The notes below the pieces were generated by a model. The model saw nothing but the letters and a program-made list of their open reading frames with translations. It did not search any database and was not told the origin of the DNA. A stretch of DNA of 64,000 bases from Undaria pinnatifida (Eukaryota; Sar; Phaeophyceae; Laminariales; Alariaceae): NCBI GenBank assembly GCA_012845835.1, contig JABAKD010000010.1, forward strand, positions 13,362,973 to 13,426,972, given 5' to 3'. Positions 12,331 through 22,620 of the stretch are shown piece by piece (positions within the stretch are counted from its first letter, which is position 1; each line of letters begins with the position of its first letter). The position numbers and the translations under genes are program-made.

Positions 12331-12664
12331 CGAAACTACCAGGGTTCGGCAACTCACCTTTCTCCTGGCAACGCTGTGTGACCCTACCGCCACTCTGTTC
12401 CGGCTCGTTACCAACCGAGTCCGGCAACTGACAACCATCATTTCTAGCGTTGCTACGTTTCTCACCGCTATGCTGGTCAGTAAAAGTTGTCCTACTGTCA
12501 AGAACCCACTCGGCACATTTACGGTCACACGACTCACCCACGAACACCGCTTGCGACACCGATCCCGGTTGGGGCGCGCCAGTCAGTCCCACCGACTTAC
12601 TGGTGTCCACGAACGGCGAAACTCCACCCTCCGCATTGCGCCACTTGCCGTCCGGCCCCGCCAT
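10887..12664 (-). pseudogene. Gag/linker region of the DIRS-like element with HGQLP repeats
   Basis: The translation in this zone contains recurrent HGQLP or HEQLP motifs about every 25-30 residues (for example RYQGHGQLPGLGR), each embedded in a polar, Ser/Gln/Arg-rich context. This lies between the Gln-rich N-terminal part and the reverse transcriptase. I know of no named domain with this repeat. Much of it is doubled at the DNA level (11449-12475). Confidence 0.6.
11449..12475. repeat. Tandem duplication of about 499 bp inside the element
   Basis: The sequence from about 11449 to 11947 repeats from about 11948 to 12475 with very few differences. The main difference is a T run (34 T at about 12297-12330) that is short and interrupted in the first copy (about 11799-11814). 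The near identity shows the duplication is recent. Confidence 0.85.
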
Positions 12665-12771
12665 CAGGCGAGGCCCGCCCTGTCAATTACGATTACGCTA
12701 TCGGGGGAGTAATCATGTCGATGAGTCGCTTGTTAGGGTCGACGATGAACCTGAGCACATGAGACAAATCG

Positions 12772-13633
12772 CTAGACGACAATGGCAGCACAAACAGACC
12801 ACCTCGGAGCACAAACATCGCCGCTGCTCCTGCTTCCTGCCACATCCTGATTTTTCGCTTGGTGGAGTCCGCCGAGATGGTACGGGCTTCTACACTGCTG
12901 GCGTGCTCCATGCTCCCAAATTGGCCGCCCACGCCACCCCACGGTGGCTGCAACGGAGGCCCTCCCCCCTGCCACCATCCTGGGAACTGCATGCCCAGAA
13001 GGTGTGGAGCTTGTGCGTAAGGCGGTTGTTGCATGACGTGCTGCTGCTGCCCGGCGACTACCTGCTGGGGGTGCCTGCTGGGGGTGTTGTCCTGCCAGCT
13101 GCGGTGGCTGTTGTGGTAACTGCGGCTCGATCTGCTGAGGCTGCTGTGCTGCGTGCTGCTGCTGTGCTGCGGGCTCAGCCGGGGGTGCTGGTTGGAGGTG
13201 TTGCTGCTGCTGGAGTTGCTGCTGTACTGCGGGCCCACCCGGGGGTGCTGCTAGGTGTTGTTGCTGTTGCGGAACGAGAGGTGCCTGCTGCTGCTGCTGT
13301 TGCGGCTGTTGTGCTGGTTGCTGCTGCGCTGGCTGTTGTTGCAAGACTTTTGTGAGCAGCAAAACGGCTTCCAGCAGCTGCTCAGCTGGCGTCTGCCTGC
13401 TGCCGCTGCTTCCTAGCGGCTCGTCGACTCGAGCTACGCCGCTGCCGGAGCCCGTGCCCGAGCCTGCTCCGGGATCCTCTCCCTCGGTGCTGACGGTGCC
13501 CTCTCCGTTTTTCTCCTCTTCGCCTCCCCTTCCCTCGCTGTTGCTGGCCCTTGCTTCTTCGCGGTTGCGGCCTGTGTCGTCCTCATTCGCCGCAAATAAG
13601 CGAGCCCGTCGCTTGCCTGCGTTGCTCATCTTG
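12772..13633 (-). pseudogene. Gln-rich Gag-like region of the DIRS-like element
   Basis: Begins near 13630 with MSNAGKRRARLF, just inside the P repeat. A basic start is followed by an acidic Glu/Ser/Gly stretch and then a long Gln/Pro/Ala/His-rich stretch made of CTG/TTG-type triplets on the plus strand. Position at the 5' end of the element suggests a structural (Gag-like) protein. No zinc knuckle is visible. Confidence 0.6.
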
Positions 13634-13866
13634 CCCGCGAAAAAAACGATCAAACCCGAAATACGAAACCGATGCTCGCTGCACCTCCCCTTGCGTCTGC
13701 GTGTTGCTCTGCAGTTCGTTTCGCTGCTCGCATGGAAGTGTCGAGCTCCCACGGCACTTTCACCGAAAGCCTTCCACTATAATACAACCCCTCTCCCCTT
13801 CCACATTCTTGCCTCCTCAAATTGCACAAACTCCATATTCGAAATGAATTTGAATATATTAATTTT

Positions 13867-14190
13867 TTTTTTTTTTTTTTTTTTTATCCTCCGGCGGATG
13901 GGGAAAAATAAAGCTTTAGCTCACCACACTTCCGCGTATTTTCATACGCGTCGTGTGTCGATTTAACTCAGTTGCTTTCGCAGCCCAACGCTAGCTGGCG
14001 CACCTTTCGAGTCCCATTGTAGGTATAGCGTAAGCTGTCCCTATCATTGGTCCTCGTTACAACCCCGGCAGCGCAAGCTGCCGTTGTATACGGGTGCGTG
14101 TGTATGTCGACCCGGCCTGTCCCCTGAGGGTCAGGTTCGGTGGAGATAGCCACCCGGAATGTCATCTTTCCGGGTAGTGTGGGACTTGCA
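13867..14190 (-). mobile_element. 5'-truncated LINE 3' end with poly(A) tail
   Basis: On the minus strand an open frame ending near 13968 (last residues ...RQLALGCESN) is followed by about 100 bp, the motif 'catccgccggagg' and a run of about 23 A (plus-strand T run to 13887). The same 3' end occurs at 26004-26162 (minus) and, diverged, at about 23890-24035 (plus). The 10-bp repeat 'aactcatctt' at 14191-14200 and 7241-7250 would be its target duplication, with the DIRS-like element later inserted into the A tail. Confidence 0.75.
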
Positions 14191-14330
14191 ACTCATCTTT
14201 TGCAAGCTGCTGTGTGTGATACACCGATCGCGCGTACTACGGGTTGTGTGTCCTCATTAAGGATATAGGTCGGCGACTCCCCTTGCAACCACAGCAGCGT
14301 AGCTATCAGGGTCATTATACACTCCAGGTA
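14191..14330 (+). repeat. R1 unit, right half, interrupted
   Basis: Continues the R1 unit left at 7250: 'aactcatctt', GCAAGCTG, 'cgatcgcgcg', then 'gtgtcctcattaaggata' and the downstream block also present at 1270-1330. Confidence 0.75.
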
Positions 14331-14557
14331 CGATACTACCGCCGCTGTAGAGCCCCAAAAGGGCTGTGGCCCTGCGACCTGGGATCTCTTAGACGTGAGA
14401 CTATCGCGTTCGTGCCCGAGTCATCCCACGGCAAAAGTTGCAGCTTTGGAGCCGTAAGGTTTCTGGCCGGTTGGGCTCCGCACGTGAAGAACTATCGGTT
14501 ATTCTGATACGAGTACACCTTGTGCCTGGTGTTTGTGTTTGCATAGGACTATAAATA

Positions 14558-15876
14558 CAGTAGGTGGGCCTATATAGTGCGGGTATGTGACACGGCTCCG
14601 TACCCGCACTATGTCGACCTCGCGCACTATATGATTTCTGGCCTTTATAGTGCGGGTACCCGCACAATTCGCGACTAGAATCAACTCAATAGTGCGGGTT
14701 AGCGCTCTATTCGCGATTTCACTTGTTTAAAGCACAGAACAAAGCCAACGGCAAGGTGTACGAAGGTGAACAAGCTGTCGATACATGCATCTGTACGTGG
14801 TGAGAAAAGGACAGCCTGTTGCAGCGTTGAATAGGCCTGCTGCACCCGGGTACAGCGTGGTTGCTCATGACGACGCGCTCGCACGTCTGAGTGCACCACC
14901 CGTCTGTGTGTGCGAAGTCCCATCGTTGGTTGAGATGAAATTTATTAAGTTCGTAGAGGAATGGATTGACTACTAAATGCAAGCTCTGCGAACGAAACAT
15001 AAACGTGCCAAACGGTGACATCCTCTCAGGAAAAAAAAGCGGGAAACTGGAACAACAACAATCATACGTCTCTACTCGTACTTCTCGTACGCTCTACCTT
15101 TGTGGCTACGAGAAAATCCGCAACAACGCAACACCACGCATACCCTTGGGCTTGGTTTTTATGCACGAACAAGTAAAACGCGCCAACCTTTGACTTACTG
15201 TACTTCGTACGAGTCACTTCACCACACATGAAAGTCAGGCACTCCGTAGACCCGCGCCCCACCCACCCCCCCCCAAAAAAAAAACGAACAACGCCAATCG
15301 TTTCACGTGTCAAAATACCCCCGGACATCAGTCTGGCGAGATGGCCGCGATGCATGCTCTGCAATCAGCAACATCCGTGCCCTCTGGAGCAAATGGCCGG
15401 CCTCATTGATGCCGGACGCTTCTGCGTAGTTTCCAGGGCGGCGAAGTGCTGGAGAACTTCCGCATACGACGGTGGCTCGGTGCGAACGCCTTCGACGTCG
15501 TCGTCGTCCTCACTCTCCAGATGGGGAAGATGGCAGAGTTCGCCTGCTGCACACGGCATCGTGAGCCTCTACACTGCTGTTCGTGTTGCCAGTAGGGTCC
15601 GCCGGGTGGTAGGGGTACTGTACAGCTGTAGTACTGTACTGCTGTACCGCAGCACTGCCGGTTTGTGGTCAGTTTGACCCCATGATCTAAGGCGGGGTGA
15701 AGTCAGACCCGCACTATATCGGGTGTGAGGTGGTCCAAATCCGCATTATATAGACCTGTGCCCCTATTGTGCGGCATGCGCACTATATAGGCCCGAATTT
15801 TGTGCCAAGCGATTTCACCCGAACTATACCGGCAGGGCCGCACTATATAACCCGCACTATATAGGCCCACCTACTG
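14558..15876. mobile_element. Tc1/mariner-pogo-like element, 1319 bp, TA target
   Basis: A perfect 27-bp inverted repeat starts CAGTAGGTGGG at 14558 and ends at 15876, flanked on both sides by TA (14556-14557 and 15877-15878). Several copies of the motif 'tatagtgcggg' lie just inside both ends, as expected for transposase binding sites. TA duplication and a CAGT start are typical of the pogo/Tigger branch. A minus-strand frame (15365-15559) has an acidic patch (ESEDDDDVEG) followed by EPPSYAEVLQHFAALE, which resembles the C-terminal tail of pogo/Tigger transposases. No DDE domain is left, so it is non-autonomous. Confidence 0.8.
15365..15559 (-). pseudogene. Possible pogo-type transposase C-terminal remnant
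   Basis: 64-codon frame inside the TIR element. The acidic run followed by P-P-S-x-A-E-x-L and a short helix is the only transposase-like trait. Without the catalytic domain the assignment rests on the surrounding inverted repeats and the TA duplication. Confidence 0.35.
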
Positions 15877-15900
15877 TAGCATGATAGCGCATAGCAGAGT

Positions 15901-16025
15901 GCTGGTTGGATTGCCAGAGCGAAAGCACCTTCGAACATCGAACTGGTTGGATTGCCAGAGCGAATGCACCTTCGAACAGCGAACTGGTTGGATTGCCAGA
16001 GCGAATGCACCTTCGAACAGCGAAC
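15901..16025. repeat. Short tandem repeat, three units of about 41 bp
   Basis: Units start at about 15901, 15944 and 15983 and share 'ctggttggattgccagagcg' followed by 'gcaccttcgaaca'. The first unit is the most diverged. Confidence 0.85.
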
Positions 16026-16288
16026 TTCGTCATGTTTTGGGTGAGATATTGAGCTTCCTATTGCGAGCTCAGAAAAATCCCGCCCCACCACTGCCGTGGG
16101 ATGACTCGCCATGAGTGCGTTTTTTTTAAGGCTCTTGCACCGTGCATCCGCGTATCATACACCATGCTTGGCCTGGTGCTTCAGCAGCAGTATCAACACC
16201 TGGTATTTATAGCCCTCCCGAGGGTCACCGGCCTGTATCCGACACGAGGACGTCTAGAGGACACACCGCAGCACCCGCGATCGAAGTA

Positions 16289-17147
16289 CCGTAACTGACA
16301 CAAGATATCACCCGTACATAAGAAATCACCCCCCCCACAGGATACGACACCCCGGTGATAATTTTGAGCGTTTCTGATAAACCATCGATTTATCACCCGG
16401 GGTACATAAGATAGCGCACCCCGGTGGTATCGTAGTGTAGATTTGTGGTTTGTGGCTTCGATTTTTGGTCGTGGTGTCTCTGCGTAACTCTTTTTTGGTC
16501 GTACCGACAGCGAGGTCGGTAGCAGCAGCCCACTTTTGTGTGGGGGCAGGACGGATGGCGCAGCCACCGCCTCGTATCATATCGGGCGAGGTACCTTCGA
16601 TTTAGGTATACTTTATTTTTTTCTGCTCCAATCCAAGCCCGTATTTTGTTTGAAACTTCCTTCGGCGTTGAAGGGGTTGAGTAATCGCTGAGGTAATGTG
16701 CTAAGTTTCGTCACCTAGGTTGGGCCCCTTTGTTTTACCACAACCCGTTATCACAGATAGGTACCTACAGCAGGAGTGCGGGGCAACTACAAGTGTTCGT
16801 GCAGGCATACCACACGCCTTCAAGTGTGCGGCAGCAGCGGTTCAACTGTCATCACACTCGCTTTTATCACACCCCCAAACACACCCTGTGGGTGTTCGGC
16901 TGTGCTATCACACCCCCTTTTTATCACCCCACCTCATTTATCACACCCCCAAACACACCTTGTGGGTGTTCGGACGTCCTATCACACCCCCTGGTTTATC
17001 ACCTCCCCCCTTGGCCCCCCTGCGAGCTGCACTTTATCCCCTGGGGTACACAAGATATCACACCCCCCACAGTATACCGCACCCGGTGATTATATCTTAT
17101 ATCCCAAAATGTTATCACCGGGGTGTGTTATCTTGTGTCAGCTACGG
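16289..17147. mobile_element. MITE, 859 bp, TA target, inserted in R1
   Basis: Inverted ends of about 24 bp, CCGTAACTGACACAAGATA at 16289 and its complement (one or two mismatches) ending at 17147, are flanked by TA. The flanking DNA joins into one R1 copy ('cgcgatcgaag' + TA + 'tgtattacacgcagcg...gatgagcttcgacgaaat'-like), which independently confirms both borders. The interior has many 'tatcac' and 'cacccc(g)gtg' motifs in both orientations and two copies of a 35-bp block with 'acaccctgtgggtgttcgg' (about 16870 and 16945). No transposase is encoded. Confidence 0.85.
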
Positions 17148-17149
17148 TA

Positions 17150-17300
17150 TGTATTACACGCAGCGTTACAAGTATGAGCTTCGACGAAATTCTCTATCTC
17201 ACAGCTGAGGGTGTCTTTTCATTTTTGTACAAACCAAGTTTCGCGACGAAAGCTGACGCAAGCTTGTCGTGTTCTCACAGCTGGAGTGTATTTTTATAAT
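17150..17300 (-). repeat. R1 remainder plus a second degenerate R1 core
   Basis: 17150-17210 completes the R1 copy split by the MITE. 17236-17290 is a second, more diverged core ending 'ctcacagctggagtgta', followed by the TTTTATAATTA-type flank seen at other copies. Confidence 0.65.
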
Positions 17301-17302
17301 TA

Positions 17303-17375
17303 TAAGGGCTCCGCATGGGTGCCGGCATTCGCGGGCACCCATGCTTCGAGTAGGGCAGGGCAGCACTTCGAATTG
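17303..17375 (+). repeat. R5 hairpin element
   Basis: 'aagggctccgcatgggtgcc' starts a block that folds as a 12-bp stem (ATGGGTGCCGGC / GCGGGCACCCAT, slightly mismatched) with a 4-nt ATTC loop, then 'gcttcgagtagggcagggca'. Close copies lie at 57053-57120 and, reversed, at 21844-21886. Confidence 0.75.
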
Positions 17376-17479
17376 TTTGATTCAATACTTGGTAGAGTGG
17401 AAAAAGGCTCCACACACAATCATAGTCTGCACGCACAGTATGTAAGGTAATGCCAAGAGCTCGATAGATACTAATAATC

Positions 17480-17842
17480 ATAACAATGTACTACTATTAA
17501 TAGCTACCGTTTTTTTAATGAATGCGATTCCGAGCTTCATTAATCAGATTTCGATCGGATAAATCCGACCACACGCCGACTGATCCTTTATTCTGGCGAC
17601 GAAACGTGTCGAGTGCGTTTCTTATGATACTTTAACTCAATCAAGCATCCGGGGCCAGTAAGGTGACTGACCATGTCCACTGCGTGTCGTCTTCGTAACC
17701 ACTGAGAGACGCGCACTGAGCCAGCTTCGGAAATATACAATGCATGATATAATAGTATCATCTTGATCCGAGCCTCCCAGATAGACTATCTTTGTGTTGT
17801 CTGATCGTGGAGAAACGCGCTGACGTTGTTCCAGGCGGGAAA
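17480..17842. other. No feature recognised
   Basis: Unique-looking, moderately A/T-rich DNA with no frame longer than about 60 codons that looks coding. Confidence 0.5.
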
Positions 17843-18003
17843 CACGGTGGTATGACTGCCTTCGTCATTCAACTCCTCGAATGCTATTGCAAAGGTGCTG
17901 CTTGTTGCTAGCTGTGTAGGTCAACACGGTGGTATGACTGCCTTCGTCATTCAACTCCTCGAATGCTATTGCAATGCTGCTGCTTGTTGCTAGCTGTGTA
18001 GGT
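17843..18003. repeat. Tandem duplication, two units of about 81 bp
   Basis: 'acacggtggtatgactgcct' at about 17848 and 17929 starts two nearly identical units ending 'gttgctagctgtgtaggtc'. Confidence 0.9.
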
Positions 18004-18159
18004 CGCTCACTTCTTGTAGATACAGTACGCGACTACAGCGCTTACGATTTTGTCAGCTTATTATTTCAGACTCGAGTTTATTAGACGAAAATGAAAAATT
18101 GTCAGTTTTGTCTGATCGCGCATTGGACAGGATTCGTACACAAAGTAGGCGTCACCCGG

Positions 18160-19265
18160 GCACGATAGAGTCACATGCCGGGATCGAAATCCATCCACAC
18201 ATGATACCTCCCCACACGGTGTGGAAATCCCAACCCCACCGGCCGACTGACTTTCTGATTAGCCATGGTTCGCATGTTGAGCCAGCTCCACCTCGGAAGG
18301 ATAAAGGGCCCCATCCCCGGTCCAGAGGTCGTTCCACTTCTCTAAACTTCCATCAACCGGGGAAGCAAACGGAGCTTTCTCGGGTCGACACCACCCTGCA
18401 CGGTGAGAAAACCCCAATCCCGTTGGCTAATCGCTAATTGGCTCGAGCTCCACAGCGCCGTCCTGGGCGGATAGAGGTCCATCAATGGGGGGCATTTCCG
18501 TCGCACACGGGGAAAATAGGGTCCCATCCCCGATTAATGAATCCCCTGAATCTCTACAGCTCCAAAAACGCGGGAACAATAACGATGACCTCCCGTGTCG
18601 ACACTACTCCGCACGACGTGGAACTCCAACCATATTCGCTCACCGCTGATTGGCTGGGGCTCGGAATAAGGGCAACGCCACCATGGAAGAATATAGAGTC
18701 CTGTGCCCGATTCAGAAATCCTGACAAACCGGGAACAATATCCGATTTCTCCCGCGCGTCGACACAGCCCCGCACGATTGTGCGACAATCATCTATTATT
18801 CACATTGGCTTATCGTTGAGTGGCTGTACAGCTCGTAAAGCCAGGGACACCCGGTGAGGAGATAGACCAGCAAACGGGTGGGGGGCGTTTCGACGCACCC
18901 GATGAGAATAGGGCCCCATCGCCGTTCCAGAAATCCTTCCATACCCCATCAACGCCAACAAACCAGGGACGAAAACCGACTTCTCCCGGGTCGACACCAC
19001 ATCGCACGGTGTGGCAGCCTTAGCTAGCCGAGGTTTGTGTACAACGCCAGCACCACAGAACAGGGTCCAACCCCGGTTCAGAAACCCTTCAAGTTATTTT
19101 CAATTAGAAAAAAAAGGGTCAACTCGCGCTACTGCTGACTTTTTCTTCGTATACCCCAACCCCGCGGTTCGCGGACATTTCATTTGACCCCCTGCCTCGA
19201 TACCACCCCGCACAGTGTAACCCAACCTTCGATTGATCGGCTCGGCCGGGGTTCGTGGATAGAGG
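18160..19265. repeat. Diverged satellite, about 160-235 bp units
   Basis: At least five units share 'gtcgacac(c/t)ac' near 18384, 18597, 18757, 18990 and about 19197, each followed by 'cgcacggtg', 'gattggct' and a 'gggcccca(tc)...ccggttcag' block. Frames that cross the units are not conserved between them, so I do not call genes. Confidence 0.8.
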
Positions 19266-19445
19266 AAACCACCACTCACTAAGAAGTTCAGCAAGTTCAA
19301 TGACTATCATCTCATGCTGGCCTGTGATTAGAGAAGTTGTACATAGACCAATTGCATAATATACAGCAGTCGGTCCAGATGGAGTCGATCGGTGCAACCT
19401 GCTTGGGTATCGTTTTATCACAGCAGCAGTAATACACTTCATTTC

Positions 19446-19806
19446 TTTTCTTGTTCCCATCCCATTTATTGTGATGCTCGCACTACTCTCGCTCTCCCAG
19501 TAGCATAACTCAGACCCGGGGTCATATAGCGGAATCCCCCCCCCCCCCCCCATCCCCACTACGGTACATGCCCTAATTTTCATCGCGAGAAGAATTCAGC
19601 GTTTTATTCCCTCGACAATTCGCGTCGAATTGTACCTACCCACGCTGCTTGGCGATTTCAGCAGTTAGTTAGTTGATCCTTTTTATTGCCGTTTATTTCT
19701 GCAAATAAGTAAAGTCAACAAAGCTCACAACGTGGTGGTTGTTCAACTCAAGGATCAACGCCATTCATAGTATTAATAGTGTAACTCCACTAAACCACCG
19801 GGGCGT
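19446..19806 (-). mobile_element. SINE-B, full-length, tRNA-derived head
   Basis: On the minus strand it begins GCCCCGGTGGTTTAGTGG (box A-like), with a box B-like 'ttgagttgaac' about 50 bp on, then an internal body ('gccaagcagcgtgggtaggt') and an A-rich end. Copies: 57868-58213 (full length) and 46575-46836 (head missing). Pol III-type boxes and an A-rich 3' end define a tRNA-derived SINE. Confidence 0.8.
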
Positions 19807-20099
19807 ATCAGGTTATCCTCGAGCCTGCTATAGATCAATTTCGTGAGTTCGAATCCCCCCGAGTTCGCACTCGTATAAATTTCGTCAGAGGCTTTTTCTT
19901 GTGCACTAATTGACTTGCGGAAAGCGCAAGAGCGTGAGTTAGCAACACTCGATGAAAAATCGACGATCAGTGGGTGCTGAACCACATATGCGCAAAAAGA
20001 AAATGAAGGCAATAACCGGGGCGGGGAAAGGACGACACCTGTGATCACGGCTTGTATGTCCAGAAGCTGGAAAGTAGAAGTGTGCCAAAAAAAAAAAAA
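19803..20099 (+). mobile_element. SINE-A, tRNA-derived head and poly(A)
   Basis: Starts GCGTATCAGGTTATCCTCGA, has box B 'gagttcgaatcc' at about 19848, body to 'tccagaagctggaaagtaga' and 13 A at about 20087-20099. The reverse-complement full copy is at 41981-42307. It lies head to head with SINE-B, the two sharing 'ccaccggggcg'. Confidence 0.8.
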
Positions 20100-21489
20100 C
20101 ACTACCTCTCAGTGTGGTAGAAGAGATGACCAATCAGCAATCAGCAGCAAGGAGCACGTCAAGTACGAAGCAACACAAGCTTATTTGTCAGTTACGTACC
20201 AACACGACCGCTTGCACTTGGCCTGCAAACGATTACAGCAACGGAGTCAGGGACCACAGCAACAAGAAAGCACGCCATCTTCCAAAGAGTCTTCTCGGGG
20301 GAAAAAAAACACCAAACGCGTACGATGCGATACGGGACGAATGCATGCCACTTACTTGTTTCTTCCGTGGATACTGTCCACTTTTACTACGACCTTCGCG
20401 TGGCGCAGCTTAACAACAGGAGGAACAATTATTTTTCCCCTTGTTTTTTGTGTCGACAATGTATGGTACACCCTCGCTCCATGCCACAAAATATGTCATC
20501 GACAAAAAGCGTATTGTGTGTAATAGAGGATCGCTGTGTGTGGTCTTTCTCGTACGTACTTACTTCAAAGTATATTGCTTGCACGAGAGTACAAACCATG
20601 TCGATTTGTCCGAACTTGTATAATGCCACCCTCGAGGCCCCGGGGACGCAGCCACTCGCAATGCTGCTGTGTGGATTTTTCTGGGGCAGTAATCGTGAGC
20701 ACTACTACCTCCTCGTCTTAGTTACACGTCCGCTTGCCACTTCTATATCCATGTATGTATGTACATGTACCTATACCGAAATTCAATAAATAAATGCACT
20801 ACTATGATACCTACCGCAATACCGTGGGGATTTTCTCACAGTAAATATTATTAGTTTCGGGACGAAATATGACGCCAATTTGGAAACAATGTCTTGCCAA
20901 GTTTTGTTTTATCAACCGCTCCATACATCAAGATCCCAAGAATAACTGGAGAGTACCGTTCACAACACATTTTTTCGCGCGCTTCTCGCTGGTCTCGCTC
21001 AGCATCCATCCGCGTTCACGTCGAGGTGCTGGACGGATTGACCAGCAACAACAACAGTCAGTAGCCAGCGCAGTTCTTGCAACCACGCACAACAAAGCGT
21101 TCGGAACACAAATACCTTGATAATCACACCTAGGTCCTACCTTTAGAAGTGCATCCAGGTTTCGTTTGTGGGGATAAATATAAATGGAAATCGTGTGGGA
21201 TGCTTTTATGCGGTCCTGAAAGATGGGTCGTTGATCGTGGACCAATATATACGGAACGACTCTGTGGAGCGGAGACGAAAAAGACTGACAAAACATTGCT
21301 TCTCGTACTGCGATTTTTAAAAGCGACCACTCCGTTCATTGTGTTAATTTTCTATTTTATGTTATGGTCTCTGGTCTGTTTTGTTGTGTTCTCGTACCCG
21401 GTACGCTAGAATTTCACTTGCTTCATACCTTGGCCAATTGCGATTGTTTGATTTTTTCTGCCTCACAAGCTGCGACCACATAATAGTAA
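20100..21489. other. No recognisable gene; degenerate R7 copy near 20870-21115
   Basis: Frames up to 160 codons exist but show no domain or consistent composition. The stretch around 20980-21020 ('cttctcgctggtctcgctca') is a diverged piece of the R7 repeat. The rest holds nothing I recognise. Confidence 0.45.
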
Positions 21490-21840
21490 GTTGTATATGC
21501 CACCGAAAAATTCAAAACATTAGCATCTACCGTTTGGAAATGGTGCCAATTTTGTAAATTATCCAGGCGCTGCAGCCATTAAGATACAACCAAATTCTCC
21601 GCAATTCCTCCTCAACATGCGGTATTTTTGCAACTTCTCGCTTGTCTCGCTCGGCATCCGTCCGCGTTCACGTCGATGTGCGGAACGGACACGGCAGGGC
21701 GAGGGGTGTTGGAGCCGCCCCCCGAAGCCGGCGCTCGAACGAAGCTATTTGACCGAGAATTCCAGTTCCGCGAATCGCATACTTAGGCCAAGACAAAGAA
21801 AAACTCCTGACCGAATCCCTGAAACAAAAGCATGATTTTA
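21490..21840 (+). repeat. R7 repeat with short coding-like frames
   Basis: Closely matches 60560-60930. One frame reads YATEKFKTLASTVWKW and another ends TENSSSANRILRPRQRK in both copies, hinting at an old coding sequence. See 60481-60930 for the longer copy. Confidence 0.6.
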
Positions 21841-21843
21841 TAT

Positions 21844-22620
21844 ATGGGCGCCGGCGAATGCCGGCGCCCATGCGGAGCCCTTGTAGGTGTATGTATATGT
21901 GACCTAAACCTCTTGAAAACCCTTTCTCCTCTCCCCTTCCCCTTCCCCCCCCCCCCCCCCCTTTTTTTTCCCGCTCCCTTTTGCTTAAACGCCCCACCTA
22001 ACATCGAAATCTGTCAGAGTAATAAACGCTTGTACGCACGTGATATCACCTCATTATCTTTCTAGAACCATCCATGCCTCCGCTGCAATTCAACCCCCCG
22101 CCCCCTGCGGCAATTCACCCCCCCCTCCCCCCTTCCCCCCCCCCCCCCCCCCGCACCCCCTCGAACGCTCCGCCCTCTCCTCACTGGTTGTACGACTTAC
22201 AGGATAGGATTTATAGTTGCCACGCACAGATTGAGCTGCCCCGCCCGTCCCCCCCCCCCCCCCTCCTCTTGATCAAACCCAGCCCCCCACGTCCTTAAAA
22301 ACTCCGCCCTCCCCTCACCGGTTATTCGACTTACAGGATTCACTTGATGAACTGATGCATTTCCTTCCGCAGCTGTCAGATTTTGTCCCCCTCCAAAAAG
22401 GGTTTTGTAGTTTCCGCGCACAGACTGACTAACATCATCCTGTTGACCCTGATAGCTACACTGTAGTTGCAAGGGGAGTCGCCGACCTATATCCTTAATG
22501 AGGACGCACAACCCGTACTACGCGCGATCGGAGTATCACACACAGCTTGCCAAGATGAGTTTCGACAAAATCCTCGGTCTCACAGCATGGTTTTATTTTT
22601 ATTTTTGTAATATTGTACAT
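21844..22620 (-). repeat. R5 hairpin followed by R2/R1 array
   Basis: 21844-21886 is the R5 hairpin in reverse: a perfect 12-bp stem ATGGGCGCCGGC / GCCGGCGCCCAT with a 4-nt loop. It is followed by C-strand R2 units with C runs of 14-18 (about 21945, 22135, 22250) and an R1 core at 22547-22592. Confidence 0.75.

Larger units (their letters stand above)
7250..13866 (-). mobile_element. DIRS-like tyrosine-recombinase retroelement with split direct repeats
   Basis: Two repeats, P (about 228 bp) and Q (about 195 bp), are arranged along the minus strand as P (13866-13639), internal region, Q (7945-7751), P (7754-7527), an 82-bp spacer, then Q (7444-7250). This split-direct-repeat order is known from the PAT/Ngaro type of the DIRS order, which integrate with a tyrosine recombinase and make no target duplication. 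The internal region encodes a Gln-rich Gag-like part, reverse transcriptase, RNase H and a tyrosine recombinase, in that order. Both copies of P and of Q look identical by eye, so insertion is recent. Coding is spread over several frames and I judge it broken, with a few (about three to five) interruptions. It sits in the poly(A) tail of a LINE fragment (13867-14190). Confidence 0.88.

Noticed and set aside
13352-13966. Plus-strand frame of 204 codons
   Set aside because: It is the complement of the Gag-like region and P repeat of the DIRS-like element and runs into the LINE A tail.
15901-16025. CRISPR-like short repeats
   Set aside because: Direct head-to-tail 41-bp units without spacers.
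18160-19265. CRISPR array
   Set aside because: Units are about 200 bp, diverged along their length, with no short identical repeats and unique spacers; the context is eukaryotic.
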